From NCBI GenBank assembly GCA_950022655.1, contig OX465580.1:122185016-122249015 (forward strand): a stretch of DNA of 64,000 nt, given 5' to 3'. How positions within the stretch are numbered: the stretch's first letter is position 1; each line of letters starts with the position of its first letter. This document shows positions 48,046 through 59,099 of this stretch, in pieces. The stretch is from Alentia gelatinosa. Its lineage: Eukaryota > Annelida > Polychaeta > Phyllodocida > Polynoidae. The notes under the pieces were generated by a model, which saw only the letters and a program-made list of their open reading frames with translations, made no database searches and was not told the DNA's origin. The translations under genes and the position numbers were made by a program.

Positions 48046-50120
48046 ATATGGGTCTATTTTTCAAAACCTGCATTTTTGGGAAAAATCCATTTTCCAGGGA
48101 TACCACTCTTGATATTCAACTTACAGTTATAATTCTCATATCAATAGACGTGTCTTAACGAGATCTATCATTCCAATATAGGTTTTTCATATGTACGCAT
48201 GGGTTTTGTTGATGAAAATTTAGAAAAACTGTTTTTTCCTCCTAGTTTTCCCATTCTTTATTGTTATTACTGATGAACAAAGTGTTGACATAAATTTATA
48301 AAGTAATGTAGTAGAAAAACTGATTTACCAAAATATCCTATAGCATAATGGTTTCGGGAAATATCATAAAAGAAGGAAAAATAGAAATATTTCTGAGAGT
48401 CATATGGTTGGAAAATTTTCCAAATGAAAAGTGTTACGTCCATGACCCCTTTGTTGAAATATCTGAAACAATTATAATTAAAAGATCAAGTACACCTTGT
48501 TTGCCTTTAAATTGTGTGGAAACATGTTTCTTTACAATGGTTAAAGTTTAAACTTGTTTGCATCAAATTAAGTGTGTGATATCCACAATTTGGTTGTTCA
48601 AACTGAAATTCCAAAAAAGAGGGGTCATGGACGTAACAGTTACATAAAACATAATTATAGTTCCTGTAACCATTTCCTCAAAATCAAACCTCATCTATTT
48701 GTTACTACTATATGTGGGCTTTAAGGCACAATAAGATTTTTTTCAAAAATCATTTCATCTACACCTCTGAGGACACAAAATGCATTTGTTACGTCCGACA
48801 CCCCATGTTACGTCCGACACCCCACTGTAGCATAGACAGCAAAGAAAATGCTTTTGGCAGGTCATATTGTTTATATAAGATGTCAGAATGTCTACTAGTT
48901 GAGATTCAACTGCTGTTATTTCTATTGGCATCTATTAGTTTAGTCCACTATGAGTCCCCTTTTCAATTTTCTTGAACGTGTTACGTCCGATACCCCTCTC
49001 ATGAATCACCAGCACTCATAAAAAAACATTTGTGAATGTGTTTAGTTTCTTTCATGTAGGTTTAATTATGTTTAAACAGGTACTTCTCGATTTTTTAAAG
49101 CAGATCATATCAATTATTATGTCTACAAGCTGGTTTTTGTAGTGCTGTCATTAAGGAAATAATGTTACGTCCGACACCCCTGTTTTACCACTTAGAAATA
49201 TAGTTATAGATATTGCAAGAGTATTTAGGCCTTTTCTACATATTCCAGGAAATTCAAAAAGATATACAGGTGCTTAGTTTTGATCATTTCATCTTTATAC
49301 AAGCAACATATATATGTGTGTTTTCTTGAACTACTGAGTGAAATGAAGAAAAAAGTTGATAATTTGATACTATTAAGACTAACATGTCATAACCATATTT
49401 TTCTTGAGGAAATTGTGCTTATATAATAGGGTAGTGATATTGAAAGGATTTATAAACTTATTATGATTAAAAAGCCCTTATTTTCTATATTTCATGCTAT
49501 TTGAGTACTGATATGGTAAATATGTTACGTCCGACACCCCTAAAAGGCATGTCTTTTCCTGACAGATAAGCATATTATAAAGTTTGTACATGAGAAATTT
49601 TATGATTTTCTCTAAAGCAATGCATAAGGTTAGCAAAATGTCATATTGGTGTGTTTCTGAAGCTATCAAGTAAAAAGAAAGGCTATATGTATAATTAGTT
49701 CTATGAAAGTACACCAAACAGCTAGGCATTTTGCTTACTTGGACAAAAATCAAGCCCTTGTTTTACGTTTTCTGACATATCTACATTTGTGGTTTGTGGA
49801 TGTTATATAGGTGTATATATAAGCTTCCTTGTTTTAAATTTTGGTATTTGTTTGACCAGTTAGTGCTGCTAACTAAGAAATTCCAAAAAATTCTGACTTC
49901 TAAGGGGTATCGGACGTAACACATTAAGCATGGTTGTCATTAATTTAGCATAAAATCATGACATCTACTCAGAAGTTATTGGAATAAATTGCCTGTGAAA
50001 GGTAAATATCTATAGGTAATAGAAATATATGAATTTAGGAGTTATTGTGAAGTTTTTATTTTGGTGTAATTTTCTCCCCTTGGGCAGGGAAAATGCAGGT
50101 TTTGAAAAATAGACCCATAT
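48046..50120. mobile_element. 2.1-kb gene-less TIR element with eight 18-bp motifs
   Basis: ATATGGGTCTATTTTTCAAA at 48046 is complementary to the end at 50120; the match continues through ACCTGCATTTT, about 31 bp. The outer TA may be the target duplication. No frame encodes a recognisable protein. Eight copies of TGTTACGTCCGACACCCC or a close variant are spread across it: plus strand at 48432, 48787, 48806, 48979, 49163 and 49523; minus strand at 48621-48638 and 49904-49921. In size, TIRs and lack of genes it parallels the elements at 33423 and 57261. Confidence 0.85.
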
Positions 50121-50260
50121 AGTCTTTCCAAACTGCGCTCAACCACTCTGTGCAAATTATATTTATAACCAAGAGTGGCACAGTGTATACTGATGCAAAT
50201 TAGCTGGTTCTCAAATATACGCCATAGAGATTTATGTGTGTGCTCGATGCATGCTAGTAA
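50121..50260. other. Unassigned spacer
   Basis: Short sequence, nothing recognised. Confidence 0.5.
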
Positions 50261-50442
50261 GGGTGGTTGTGGCCCATTAGATTGTAGGTCAACTCTCGAC
50301 TGCAGAGCCGTCCCAAGGCGCTAGAAAATATCATGTAAGAAGGTCAGGGTCAAGGTTGGGGTTTCCTGCGAATGGAGTCATTGGCTACTCGGTCTACTAT
50401 ATTCCTTATATGGAATTAGTGTAATGGGACAACTCCATGGTG
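50261..50442 (+). repeat. Dispersed ~185-bp repeat, copy 3
   Basis: It runs from GGGTGGTTGTGGCCC to GACAACTCCATGGTG, closely similar to copy 1 with scattered substitutions. Confidence 0.82.
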
Positions 50443-50727
50443 TAGTAGTCCAGTCAAAATAAGTTTGACCGGCCACAAGAAATCAATTTAGATTTAATTC
50501 TAGTGGCATTCACCTCAGAACGCCGCATGTAATACCATAATGAAAATCGAAAATAAACCATGTCGTGGAGTCCAATCATCATAAATCCACCTCAAACCTA
50601 TGATGTTCTATATTTCTGGTTTAAATTGAGGTATAACCCCAATACAAAATACTTAATATGTTTTCCAACATAGGGAATTCATACAAATCACCATGTATTA
50701 TAATTGAGGTGCTCTGCCTCTTGTTCC
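50443..50727. other. Possible degraded TIR-element end
   Basis: TAGTCCAGTCAAAATAAGTT with GACCGGCCACAAG loosely resembles the start of the 33.4-kb element (TAGTCTAGTCAAT...CCACCACAA). The similarity is short. Confidence 0.3.
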
Positions 50728-50731
50728 TTAA

Positions 50732-51078
50732 CCCTTCAAGATCCACACATCATTCACCATGTACCCATACTATAGCAGGTACCAGAACCATTTGTGGCCT
50801 TTGTAAGGCCGGCTTTTGAAGTCAATGTTATAAAACAAAATTACAAATGTATAAATTCCAGTAAATCTGTATTTCTTATCAGAAATTGCCGATATTTTGA
50901 TGACTTACTGGCACCAATAAGCCTAATATGATTTTCATAATTCGTCGATAAAACTTTCTTCAAAAAGTTACGAAGGAACAAATACAGTATTGTTCATCCA
51001 TTCTAGGCGGGAATGCCATATGGCATTGTCCTGCCACGGCCAGGGGAATGCCATACGGCATTGCCCTGCCAGAAAGGG
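50732..51078. mobile_element. piggyBac-type MITE, inverted copy
   Basis: A 347-bp unit is bounded by CCCTTCAAG and GAAAGGG and flanked by TTAA on both sides (50728-50731, 51079-51082). Two palindromes, AATGCCATATGGCATT (51012) and AATGCCATACGGCATT (51047), lie 35 bp apart, 16 bp from the right end. This mirrors the layout of 34538-34881 with different palindrome sequences. No transposase. Confidence 0.88.
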
Positions 51079-51082
51079 TTAA

Positions 51083-52745
51083 CAACCATACCCAAAAATA
51101 AATATTCACGGTTTATGTTCAAAGCTAGCCAAACAACTTCCCTAGCCATTTTATGGATATTTTCGAGAAGGTCAAAGTAGTGTCACAGTCTAAGAGGAAT
51201 TGTATTTTGTCAAAGCAGTCACAATAAGAACAAATTAAGGTGTAGTGAATTTTCTTTTTAACGCGCTTACACGCGACCTGCGGGATACTTAAGAATTACA
51301 GACCAGACGAAACCAGGGGATTAGAATACTGCCACCAGCAATCAAAAACATCACATTGATGAACTAAATGCCTTTTATCATAATGATGATATTGTGCTTG
51401 AACCAGTGCGATCACGCTTCGTTTCTGTATACTGCTAAGGAGTTATTCATATCCCCTGAGGGGCCTTTAAAACGAAGAATGTCAGAAGAAAATATTGCGC
51501 TATACGAGTCAATTTTGGTCATTTCAAGGCGGGCCATAAATGGTTACACCATGGGCGGTCCATGGTTATACAGTGTGGGTATCACGTATATATATTCTTA
51601 ATACGACCTAATGACCCACCGTTGATAAGTTTAACAAAATAATTCAAACGAAGATGAGCGAGTAAATTCCTGTAAGCAGTGGTGAACAGAATGTAACGAG
51701 CTCATCAATTGAGAGAAAAATATGAAAGTCAATCTTCTTTTCTAACTGTAGGGTTGAAGGGTGGTCAAGGTAGATCAAAGCCAAGGCTGCGAAGGGTGCC
51801 GTATGGTGACGTCCTAACTTCAGAATATTGAGCACAGGTCGATAAGAGCATTACAGCTGTGCAGAGTAGGTAATAAAATACCAGTTCAATAGTATAGAAG
51901 GCTATGTATTCACACACACTTGATCAGTATCTTCGGCCAGTATATGAATAACAATAATTTACACTTTCGCCTCGGTATTTCTTGGTTGTTAGTTTGGCTG
52001 CTGACGACGTGATAAATAGTCAATAAACATGTGTAGCGACAGCGCTGCTGATAAAATGGGTTTGCTTTATGTTACAATCCAATCAAAAAATGACAGTTTT
52101 GTAACACTTTGTTTATGATAATGTATCGATGTGTTGGCACTATCAAAGCTAGCAGTGTGACTTTGACAGAGGTATCCTTTGGAGAAATGGATAGCATTTT
52201 CCTTCGATGTCATTGATGGTATAGGAACATTGAAAAGGACACAGCAGTGCTAAAACGCGCGCTAGAATTGAAAGGGAAATACACATCACTTCATGCCTCA
52301 TCTACTATTGGTGCAGACTGGCGGTTGCTGAGGCTGATTTACGTTTGGTGGCTAAAGGGGAGGCATGTGGGCAATGGGTAATTGTAGCGTGGGGTGTTTA
52401 CTCCACAAATACAGCGTTCTGCATAAGTGACCAACGAGTTCTGTGCATGTCTTCTGCCGCCTGCGTCCCGTAAGGTCTCAATTTCTTCTATTGTGTTGTC
52501 GGCGGTCGTGACTATTACCATAGATGGGACTATACAGAGTGCACAGTGACGATGGTGATTTCATTATGTTTTGGTCTCTAAAGTCTTTATAACACAAACG
52601 AAAACAATATCATTATATACCTGTGTCCGAATGTCTATTAAATACTGCCCGCTGCTAGGGGTGCAGTAATAATAATGTTCGTGCCCGCTGTGACTGTGAC
52701 TTTATAAGTTATCAAAATGGAGCTTTTAATTATCTTAAGGTATAT
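51083..52745. other. Unassigned sequence
   Basis: No gene or bounded repeat was recognised. Confidence 0.45.
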
Positions 52746-52898
52746 AATAATAATAAGCAAACATCCTGACTGTGGGCGAAACTTTTATTGTTCTAGGTCA
52801 TTTTTAGTTTTTCATACGGCCTTCCGTCATCAGCAGCCAAAAAATGACCACGAACAATAAAAGTTTCGCCTACAGTAAGGACGTTTCCTAATATTATT
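52746..52898. mobile_element. Foldback MITE, ~150 bp
   Basis: The left arm (AAACATCCTGACTGTGGGCG then AAACTTTTATTGTTC) and the right arm (GAACAATAAAAGTTTCGCC then TACAGTAAGGACGTTT) are complementary over some 60 bases around a short loop. AATAATAATAAG and CTAATATTATT at the margins extend the pairing. Confidence 0.88.
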
Positions 52899-54629
52899 GA
52901 AGCAATCACAAACTGAGCGATGAAATTATAATTGTCCCTTACTAACCAATATTGTTGTTTCATTTACGTATATAAAATGTAAATCTAACAACAATTACAT
53001 AAATCGAGTACATTTTGCTGTTAGCTAGTCTAATGCTATATTTGTAGAGTTCCTTCTCAGTCATTTTTGTTCACTTTAGTCTCAGGTCATATGACTCTGA
53101 GTATCCCATATGATGTAGCTATGTTCTTCCTAATTTTCTTAGTAATAGTTGCAAGATTATAACAGAAATTATAAGACGTACTCAGGTGAAATTCGCAAAC
53201 AACAGATTCAAACATACAGACACAGACAAGATATACAGTCAAAAAAATGAGAGCAGGGCGACAGTAATCTTTATCCCATGCAATCGTTGCATTTAATGAA
53301 ATTTGTATAAGCCAAAGAACATATCACGAGGTGTATGTGTCTGGCAATACCAGTTAAATATGTTGGATTTAGCTCATAGTGCTCAGCTCATTTCCTGGTT
53401 ATATGAGTCAGGTTCAGGACTGGACGGTGTCGATGATATCGGGTTGTTAGATGTTGTGTATTAGCTGGCAATTTATCCCAAAGCAGCTAACCCTGGCATA
53501 GTGGGCTGCCCTTATTTTTTCTATTCTCGGGGTTTTCACATTTAATTCTCAATTTCGATTGTGCTCTAGTTAATATGATATAATCAAGCAGTATCCTATC
53601 AAGAAGTGTATATAAACAGTATAGATTTGCTAACTTGAAAACCAGTGTTCCCCTTTTATTAGGAAAGGTTTTGTAACAGTAATAGTTTATTAATGTTATA
53701 CCGAAAAATCAGATAAAAGAATGGAAAATATAAATGTATATCCATCATCCGGTGGCCAATTGTTTAATAGGGTAGTGGTATCAACTCTTTCGTATCCCAG
53801 TTCTGGCTTTATCTCACTCTTTTTAATAAACTATTAAACTACAAGATTATAATACACAATCACGATAATATCACACTCTAGGTACGATATATACACAAGG
53901 CATTTTTGTCAACATCCATTGTCACTCCAATGGATATACATATATATATTTCGAAAATCTTGGCCCTTTAACGTTTTATAATTTGGATTTATATAAACGT
54001 TTGAGACACAAATCTCCAAATCATATCTCTATGGATAATAACGATAAAGTTATAGAACCATTACTGAAACTAACCCAGGGTCCCAAAATAAGTTTGGGTG
54101 AACCATCGGCTGGCCTATCGCAACACCTTTTCAGCATCCCAGACATTACCTTCTCCCTAGAGCAACCCTTTGGTATAGTCTTGCTTCTACCTTTTGCAAT
54201 AGTCGACCATCAGGTCTCCGAGGACCGATAGATAACAGAACACTCACTGGGTCGGCTGTCACCACACCTGTGCCCTCTAGTTAGTATGTATGATCGGCGA
54301 AGAAACCTTCCCCTTCTCGCTCCATCAGGGATTTCTCAGAGATACCAAGGAACCGTATGGGCCAGCTTAGGTTCGGTCTCATTTCAACAGTATGTGGTGG
54401 GTTGGCCAGTCGAGGGCAATAAAGGGCTGTATCCATCGGAAACCTCTCACACACACCCTCTCCAATGCCTGTGTCGCCGCATCGCGTGCCCTCAATTAAC
54501 ACGAGATGATGGCCTGATCTGGGTGTGACATGGCCACACAGGTGACAGAGTAGCGTCAGCTGTGGGTGCGTGTGGAGTAGCTCTGGTCCTTCAACCCCAG
54601 CTACAGAGCAGCTCACAGCTTTCGGTCAT
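52899..54629. other. Unassigned sequence
   Basis: A minus-strand stretch near 53470 reading WDKLPAN loosely recalls a LINE C-terminus but is too short to call. 54240-54620 is GC-richer; a 111-codon minus-strand frame there shows no domain. Confidence 0.35.
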
Positions 54630-54730
54630 TTCGTGTCCCATTTCTAGGTTTTATCTCACCCCTGGTATTTTTTTCTCCATAGACTTAACATTGGGGAATT
54701 TGCATCCAATGCCCATGAGATATTTAGGAA
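54630..54730 (+). repeat. Relative of the 6.2-6.6 kb repeat
   Basis: TTTTATCTCACCCCTGGTAT, GACTTAACATTGGGG and the ATGCCCATGAGATAT word follow the same order as in the 6193 and 6450 copies. Confidence 0.6.
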
Positions 54731-54825
54731 AAATATCCAATGGGGGATTATGTCAAAAATGTTAGCCCATTAGACAATGTTAAGGGTTAGGTAAATTCAG
54801 AAACCAATTCAAGTTTAGGGTTAGA

Positions 54826-54909
54826 GCTCGATCCCTTCTCGTTTGAATCGCTACATAATTCACGCGGCTTCGCATTGTGAATTACTACGCGATTAAAACT
54901 CGATGGGAG
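54826..54909. mobile_element. Composite hairpin element, hairpin-only copy F
   Basis: An outer pair (GATCCCTTCTCGTTTGAATCG with the complement CGATTAAAACTCGATGGGA) encloses TAATTCAC...GTGAATTA and the family word ACTACGCG. Copies B and C have AATATCC...GGATATT at the same place, so F has a different inner stem that is still self-complementary. Confidence 0.6.
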
Positions 54910-56769
54910 ACATGCTATGAACTTAGATCTTCATAGGTTTCTAGTAAATGGTAACAAGTTACACACTCCATAATAGAGTACAAGCAATTTTATAAATAAA
55001 CATTTCATATACAGATATGTAGAGGGAATCAGTATATAATCGGGAAAATATCATTTATCCCTCTGTGCGGTATCTATCGTATAGTCTCGATGACCAGTAA
55101 ACATCAAAGCATATGGTCCAAACATTCCCATTTATGTATAAAAAAAATATATAAAAAAATTTCATAAACTCAATCAGATTAAGTGTTGGATTAGTTCATT
55201 TAACTCGTTTGTCCATGAATATGTGTAGTATCAACATCAGATATGACGGTATATTTATAAAATCCTTATCTTAGTAAAGTTAGCCCTTTAGTCTTGAGTC
55301 ACATAATACTTTAAATTAATCTGTGGACGAAATGGTATGGTACTCAATGGAACGCTTGGGTGGACAGGTTGGTCTGACCATTTAGTTCGGCTTTAGATTT
55401 TCAATTTTCAATATTTAATTTTATCAACCACCGATTACTGAGTCTCCATAGGAATAGCATTGGGTGTGAGTAAACTAGGATATTATTGATGCCTGAGAAA
55501 CAGTTCCGTCAGAAACGTCATCAGGCCCCTAGAGAGTGAAATACGAACAAGTTTATACATACATTGACAGCAGCAGACAATCTTACCTTGTTCTGTCATG
55601 CATTTTAGCGTATAATACATGTTCCGATGACATTTCATGTTTACCATCACGGGTAGGCATCGAACGTCAAACCCTTTTCAATTGCTCATAACTACAGATA
55701 TAATGATCAGATCTGAACAATCCAAATACCATTAGAACCGTCAGGAAATGTTCTGTCGGAAGCCAAATCTCCAGCACACTGTTTGTTCCTGTAATATAGC
55801 GTATTATCCATCCTCCAATGACCGTATAAAACCAACATGGCAAAGTGATACAGTCTGTCACATCCAAAAGTACCTAAAATGCTCTGTGGTCATAAACTGT
55901 GATTCATTTTGATATATCGAGTTTGATACTTAATTTCCTCCATACATTTACCCTATGCAGTTTTGTTAACTGTTTCTAGGTCAGTAGAATATGCGTCTGC
56001 TTATAAATTCATTACACTTGAAATTGGTTCTCGCTGTCTCGTTTTACGCTTGAGTGTGCACTATTATTTCAAATCTTCCAGTCCGCTGCTTTATTTTACC
56101 ATTTTGTTTGCCTATTAGGGCCTTCAGCTTAATGTTTGAGTAGAATTTTGATAAGCCACTGTTGCTACCTACTCTGGTGATTTTTGGACCGTGTAATGTA
56201 CTTAACATTTCTAGGTCGAGGTGATGATGAAGGAAGTAGGAGCAGCTAGATTTGCACATGTCACTGCATTCTTTAATAGGGGTTTTGAAAATGAGATACG
56301 TTATATGATTTCAAACTTAGGAGTCATGGCCTTGCAGTAGTAGCAGGTCAGTGTGTTCACTTCCATGTTTGTGTTGTGTATTTTGTTAATCAGGGGCCCT
56401 TTGAATAATCTAGGATCGTACATGTAGACCATTCTCTGTATGCCATAGAGACCCAGGGACGATGTGGGTCAATTTTATTCAACTCTTATGGACCACCTTA
56501 TGGACGGCTAATAATGTCTAAAAAACATATCCCTTTGTACAAAGTACAGAAAAGGGTCTTCATGTAATATCCTAGATTATTAAACGGGCCCCTGAAAATA
56601 GTATCACTTCAGTCTTATAAAGTAATATATCCCAACACAGTCCAATTCAGTATTTTCTTATAGATGATATTCCAATTCTCAAGGACAATACTTGTGTCAG
56701 TCATGGTGATTGCGTAGCTCCTAGACTCTGGAACATAGATGAACTGTCTCAACGTCCTAATCACCATAG
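54910..56769. other. Unassigned sequence
   Basis: AT-rich. ACCACCGATTACTGAGTCTCC at about 55429 resembles the box start of the hairpin family, and GAGTAAACTAGGATATT at about 55467 recurs at 41415; both are fragments. No gene is supported. Confidence 0.4.
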
Positions 56770-56783
56770 GGAGCCAAAGTCTC

Positions 56784-56814
56784 GCGCATGCGCGACGGAA
56801 ATCTTACTTCCGGG
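56784..56814. promoter_or_regulatory. NRF1 and ETS-type promoter core
   Basis: A perfect NRF1-type site, GCGCATGCGC (56784-56793), is followed by an ETS/GABP-type ACTTCCGGG (56806-56814). This pair is typical of TATA-less housekeeping promoters, often bidirectional. It lies about 100 bp before a strong splice donor, which fits the start of the THAP gene. Confidence 0.7.
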
Positions 56815-56824
56815 TACCACCGCT

Positions 56825-56911
56825 CCTTGGCACTCGCATGTTAAGCACTGTCAAGGTGAGCAAGCCTGACAAATACAAGGATTTACTTCAATTTTCATTC
56901 TAAGATTTCAG
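56825..56911 (+). other. Predicted non-coding exon 1 of the THAP gene
   Basis: A strong donor, CAG|GTAAGT, ends the exon at 56911. The transcription start is not defined; it is placed after the ETS site. An ATG at about 56839 opens a short upstream frame of 21 codons that stops before the donor. The link to exon 2 is inferred from strand, distance and the absence of another acceptor partner. Confidence 0.5.
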
Positions 56912-57260
56912 GTAAGTACTGAAAACTGAATCCTCAGTGCATTTGCGATGTGCTATTATGCTGTTATTTGCAAAATATTTCGTATTTAGTCAGTGTGGGC
57001 AGATCATTTTGTAAGTGGTTATGTTTACATTCGCGGGTGTGCGGAGAGCATTGTGCCGTTTTTCACAGGCTCTATCTCTGGTTATAATCACCAGATCTAA
57101 ATAAAAAGGGTACCATTGGAACCGCAAAGAAAAGTTACGCAGGTGTGTGGATCTCCAGCTGATTTGACAACCTATTTTGGAATTGCCAGCCAGTTCAGTC
57201 TTGTTTGATACTGAGTGATAATAGGAGATATTTATACTTTTATAGTCTGTAGGAATGGGG

Positions 57261-58992
57261 TATCAGACGATTCGTACTGGGAACCCATTCGCACCCGACG
57301 TTTCGCACTGTAAACAAACCGATTCGCACTGGATATCAAAACAATAACAAACCACGGAAAATGGCAAATTATCATATGTTCCCTTTCGTGAATCACAATA
57401 TAAACTGTCAGCTTGTTTACAACATGTATCTAGCGGAGTTTTTCGTGCAGAACTCTGATGGCAGTGGGTGGGTGCTGGCTTAATGTAGTGCAACTCTGTT
57501 CGTTCCTCACTAGAGTCGGACTTGATGTCATAGGCAAACTTTAAGACTTACAGTTTCTCCTTTCAAACGAAGTCCAGGCACATCAAATTCTATTCCCAAC
57601 TATAGATCCATGTCTATATTAATTATTATGTAGATTAGTCTGTGGGGAGTGAAAACGGACACAGCATTGTACTACATATTATAACTAGCTAAATGTGTCA
57701 GTGTTAATATGGCACTCGGAGTGGCTTCCACATATTTCGCTCAGGGAAATTACCTGTACATCCGCGAATACTCGACGGATTTTGACAGGATACGAATACA
57801 GAATACCTGTAAGTTTATATTGTGATTATTGAAAGGGAAAACATGAATATTTGCTGATTTCCGTCACCTAATTTGCCGTGAGCGTGAAAACGGCCGATGT
57901 CACGCTCTGAACTAACTTGAGGTAAACACCCTACTTAGAGATGGCGGCCGTTTTCGCGAACGTGGACAACAGCGAACCACAACAGCATAACGGGTATTGG
58001 CAAATTCTGGAATATTCCCTTTTGAAAATCAAAATATACAGTTCTGCATCGTGTTCTGCACGCCTATAGCTATCCAATGGTTTTCATCTGGAGTATCTTT
58101 ATTCGGTATTTTCCGAGTTATGAGGTTAGAAGTACAGAGTGTCAAACCAAAGTTTGTTTATTTATATTTTGCACAAGGCATCGCTCCCATTCTAATTGCC
58201 AATGTGGAAGAACTGATAATAACTTAGGTAATTCCAAGTAACTGTGAGTATGATTAATCTGCTGGTGATGGACTGGCAAAGTTTTGTACTATCCTATCAT
58301 TTACAAGGAATAGTAACACTTAGTTTGATTTTTAGTGCGAAACGTCGGGTGCGAGTCGGCCGAGTAGCAGTGCGAATGGGTTTTCAGTGCTATCATCATA
58401 CATTCTAGGAATGTACGGGAAGACCATTCGCACTGCTACTCGGATGATTCGCTCTGTACGATTCGCACTAAGTGTTAGCACCCCTTTATAACGATGTATA
58501 ATAATACTAAACTTTGCAGATCCTTTACCATCAGTCTAATTTTACTCACTTATTTGAAATAACCTGAATTATTCCCAGTTCTTGCCAGTTAATCACTTTT
58601 AAACAAACTTGAGAAGTTGAGTGTCAACTTGTCAGTGACATTGCGTGTTTACCCTTTTCGCAGTCGGAGGTCTCTGCATAACGGGAAATATTTAACATGA
58701 CATTAGTGTTCTTCACGAAAAACTCCACGAAAATGATACAAATGAAGCAATTTCTGCAGATGTCATAAAAGATATGTAATGATTTTACATGTATGCCTAT
58801 TCCAATTACTTTTGTCAATGCTACTGTTTGCCAAGTAACAGTCGGAAACGGCCGATAGCCGCCAAAAAGAACAACAACCCACTCTCTGTCATATTTCTGT
58901 GACTACTGGATGTAGAAACTTAAAAAAAAATTGGCTTGTTTACAGTGCGAAACGTCAGGTGCGAATGGGCTGCCAGTGCAAATCATCTGATA
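57261..58992. mobile_element. 1.7-kb gene-less TIR element in THAP intron 1
   Basis: TATCAGACGATTCGTACTGG at 57261 is mirrored by the right end AATCATCTGATA at 58992. The inverted repeats run about 55 bp through CCATTCGCACC and GACGTTTCGCACTGTAAACA. The outermost TA may be the target duplication. GTGCGAA or its complement recurs inside (58337-58475), including an inverted pair GAGTAGCAGTGCGAATGG / CCATTCGCACTGCTACTC. No reading frame has a recognised domain. Confidence 0.87.
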
Positions 58993-59099
58993 CCTGTCAG
59001 GAATAGTAGCGATTCCAGCCGAGAGCGCCATACCGCCTCCCGTGTCAACATACTAAACACTAAATAATATTCACAAATTAACTATATTTTATTTCAGAG

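Noticed and set aside
48788..49921. Spaced TGTTACGTCC repeats as a CRISPR array
   Set aside because: The spacing is irregular (19 to over 350 bp), two copies are inverted, and the host is an animal genome.
53455..53500. Minus-strand WDKLPAN as a LINE C-terminus
   Set aside because: Too short and without a following F-K helix or RT core.
54281..54616. A 111-codon GC-rich minus-strand frame
   Set aside because: Lies next to a dispersed repeat relative and shows no known domain or splice pattern; left as unassigned sequence.
57709..57790. Short frame starting MALGVAST before a GTAAGT donor, as an exon
   Set aside because: It is inside the TIR element of intron 1, has no acceptor partner, and matches no known domain.
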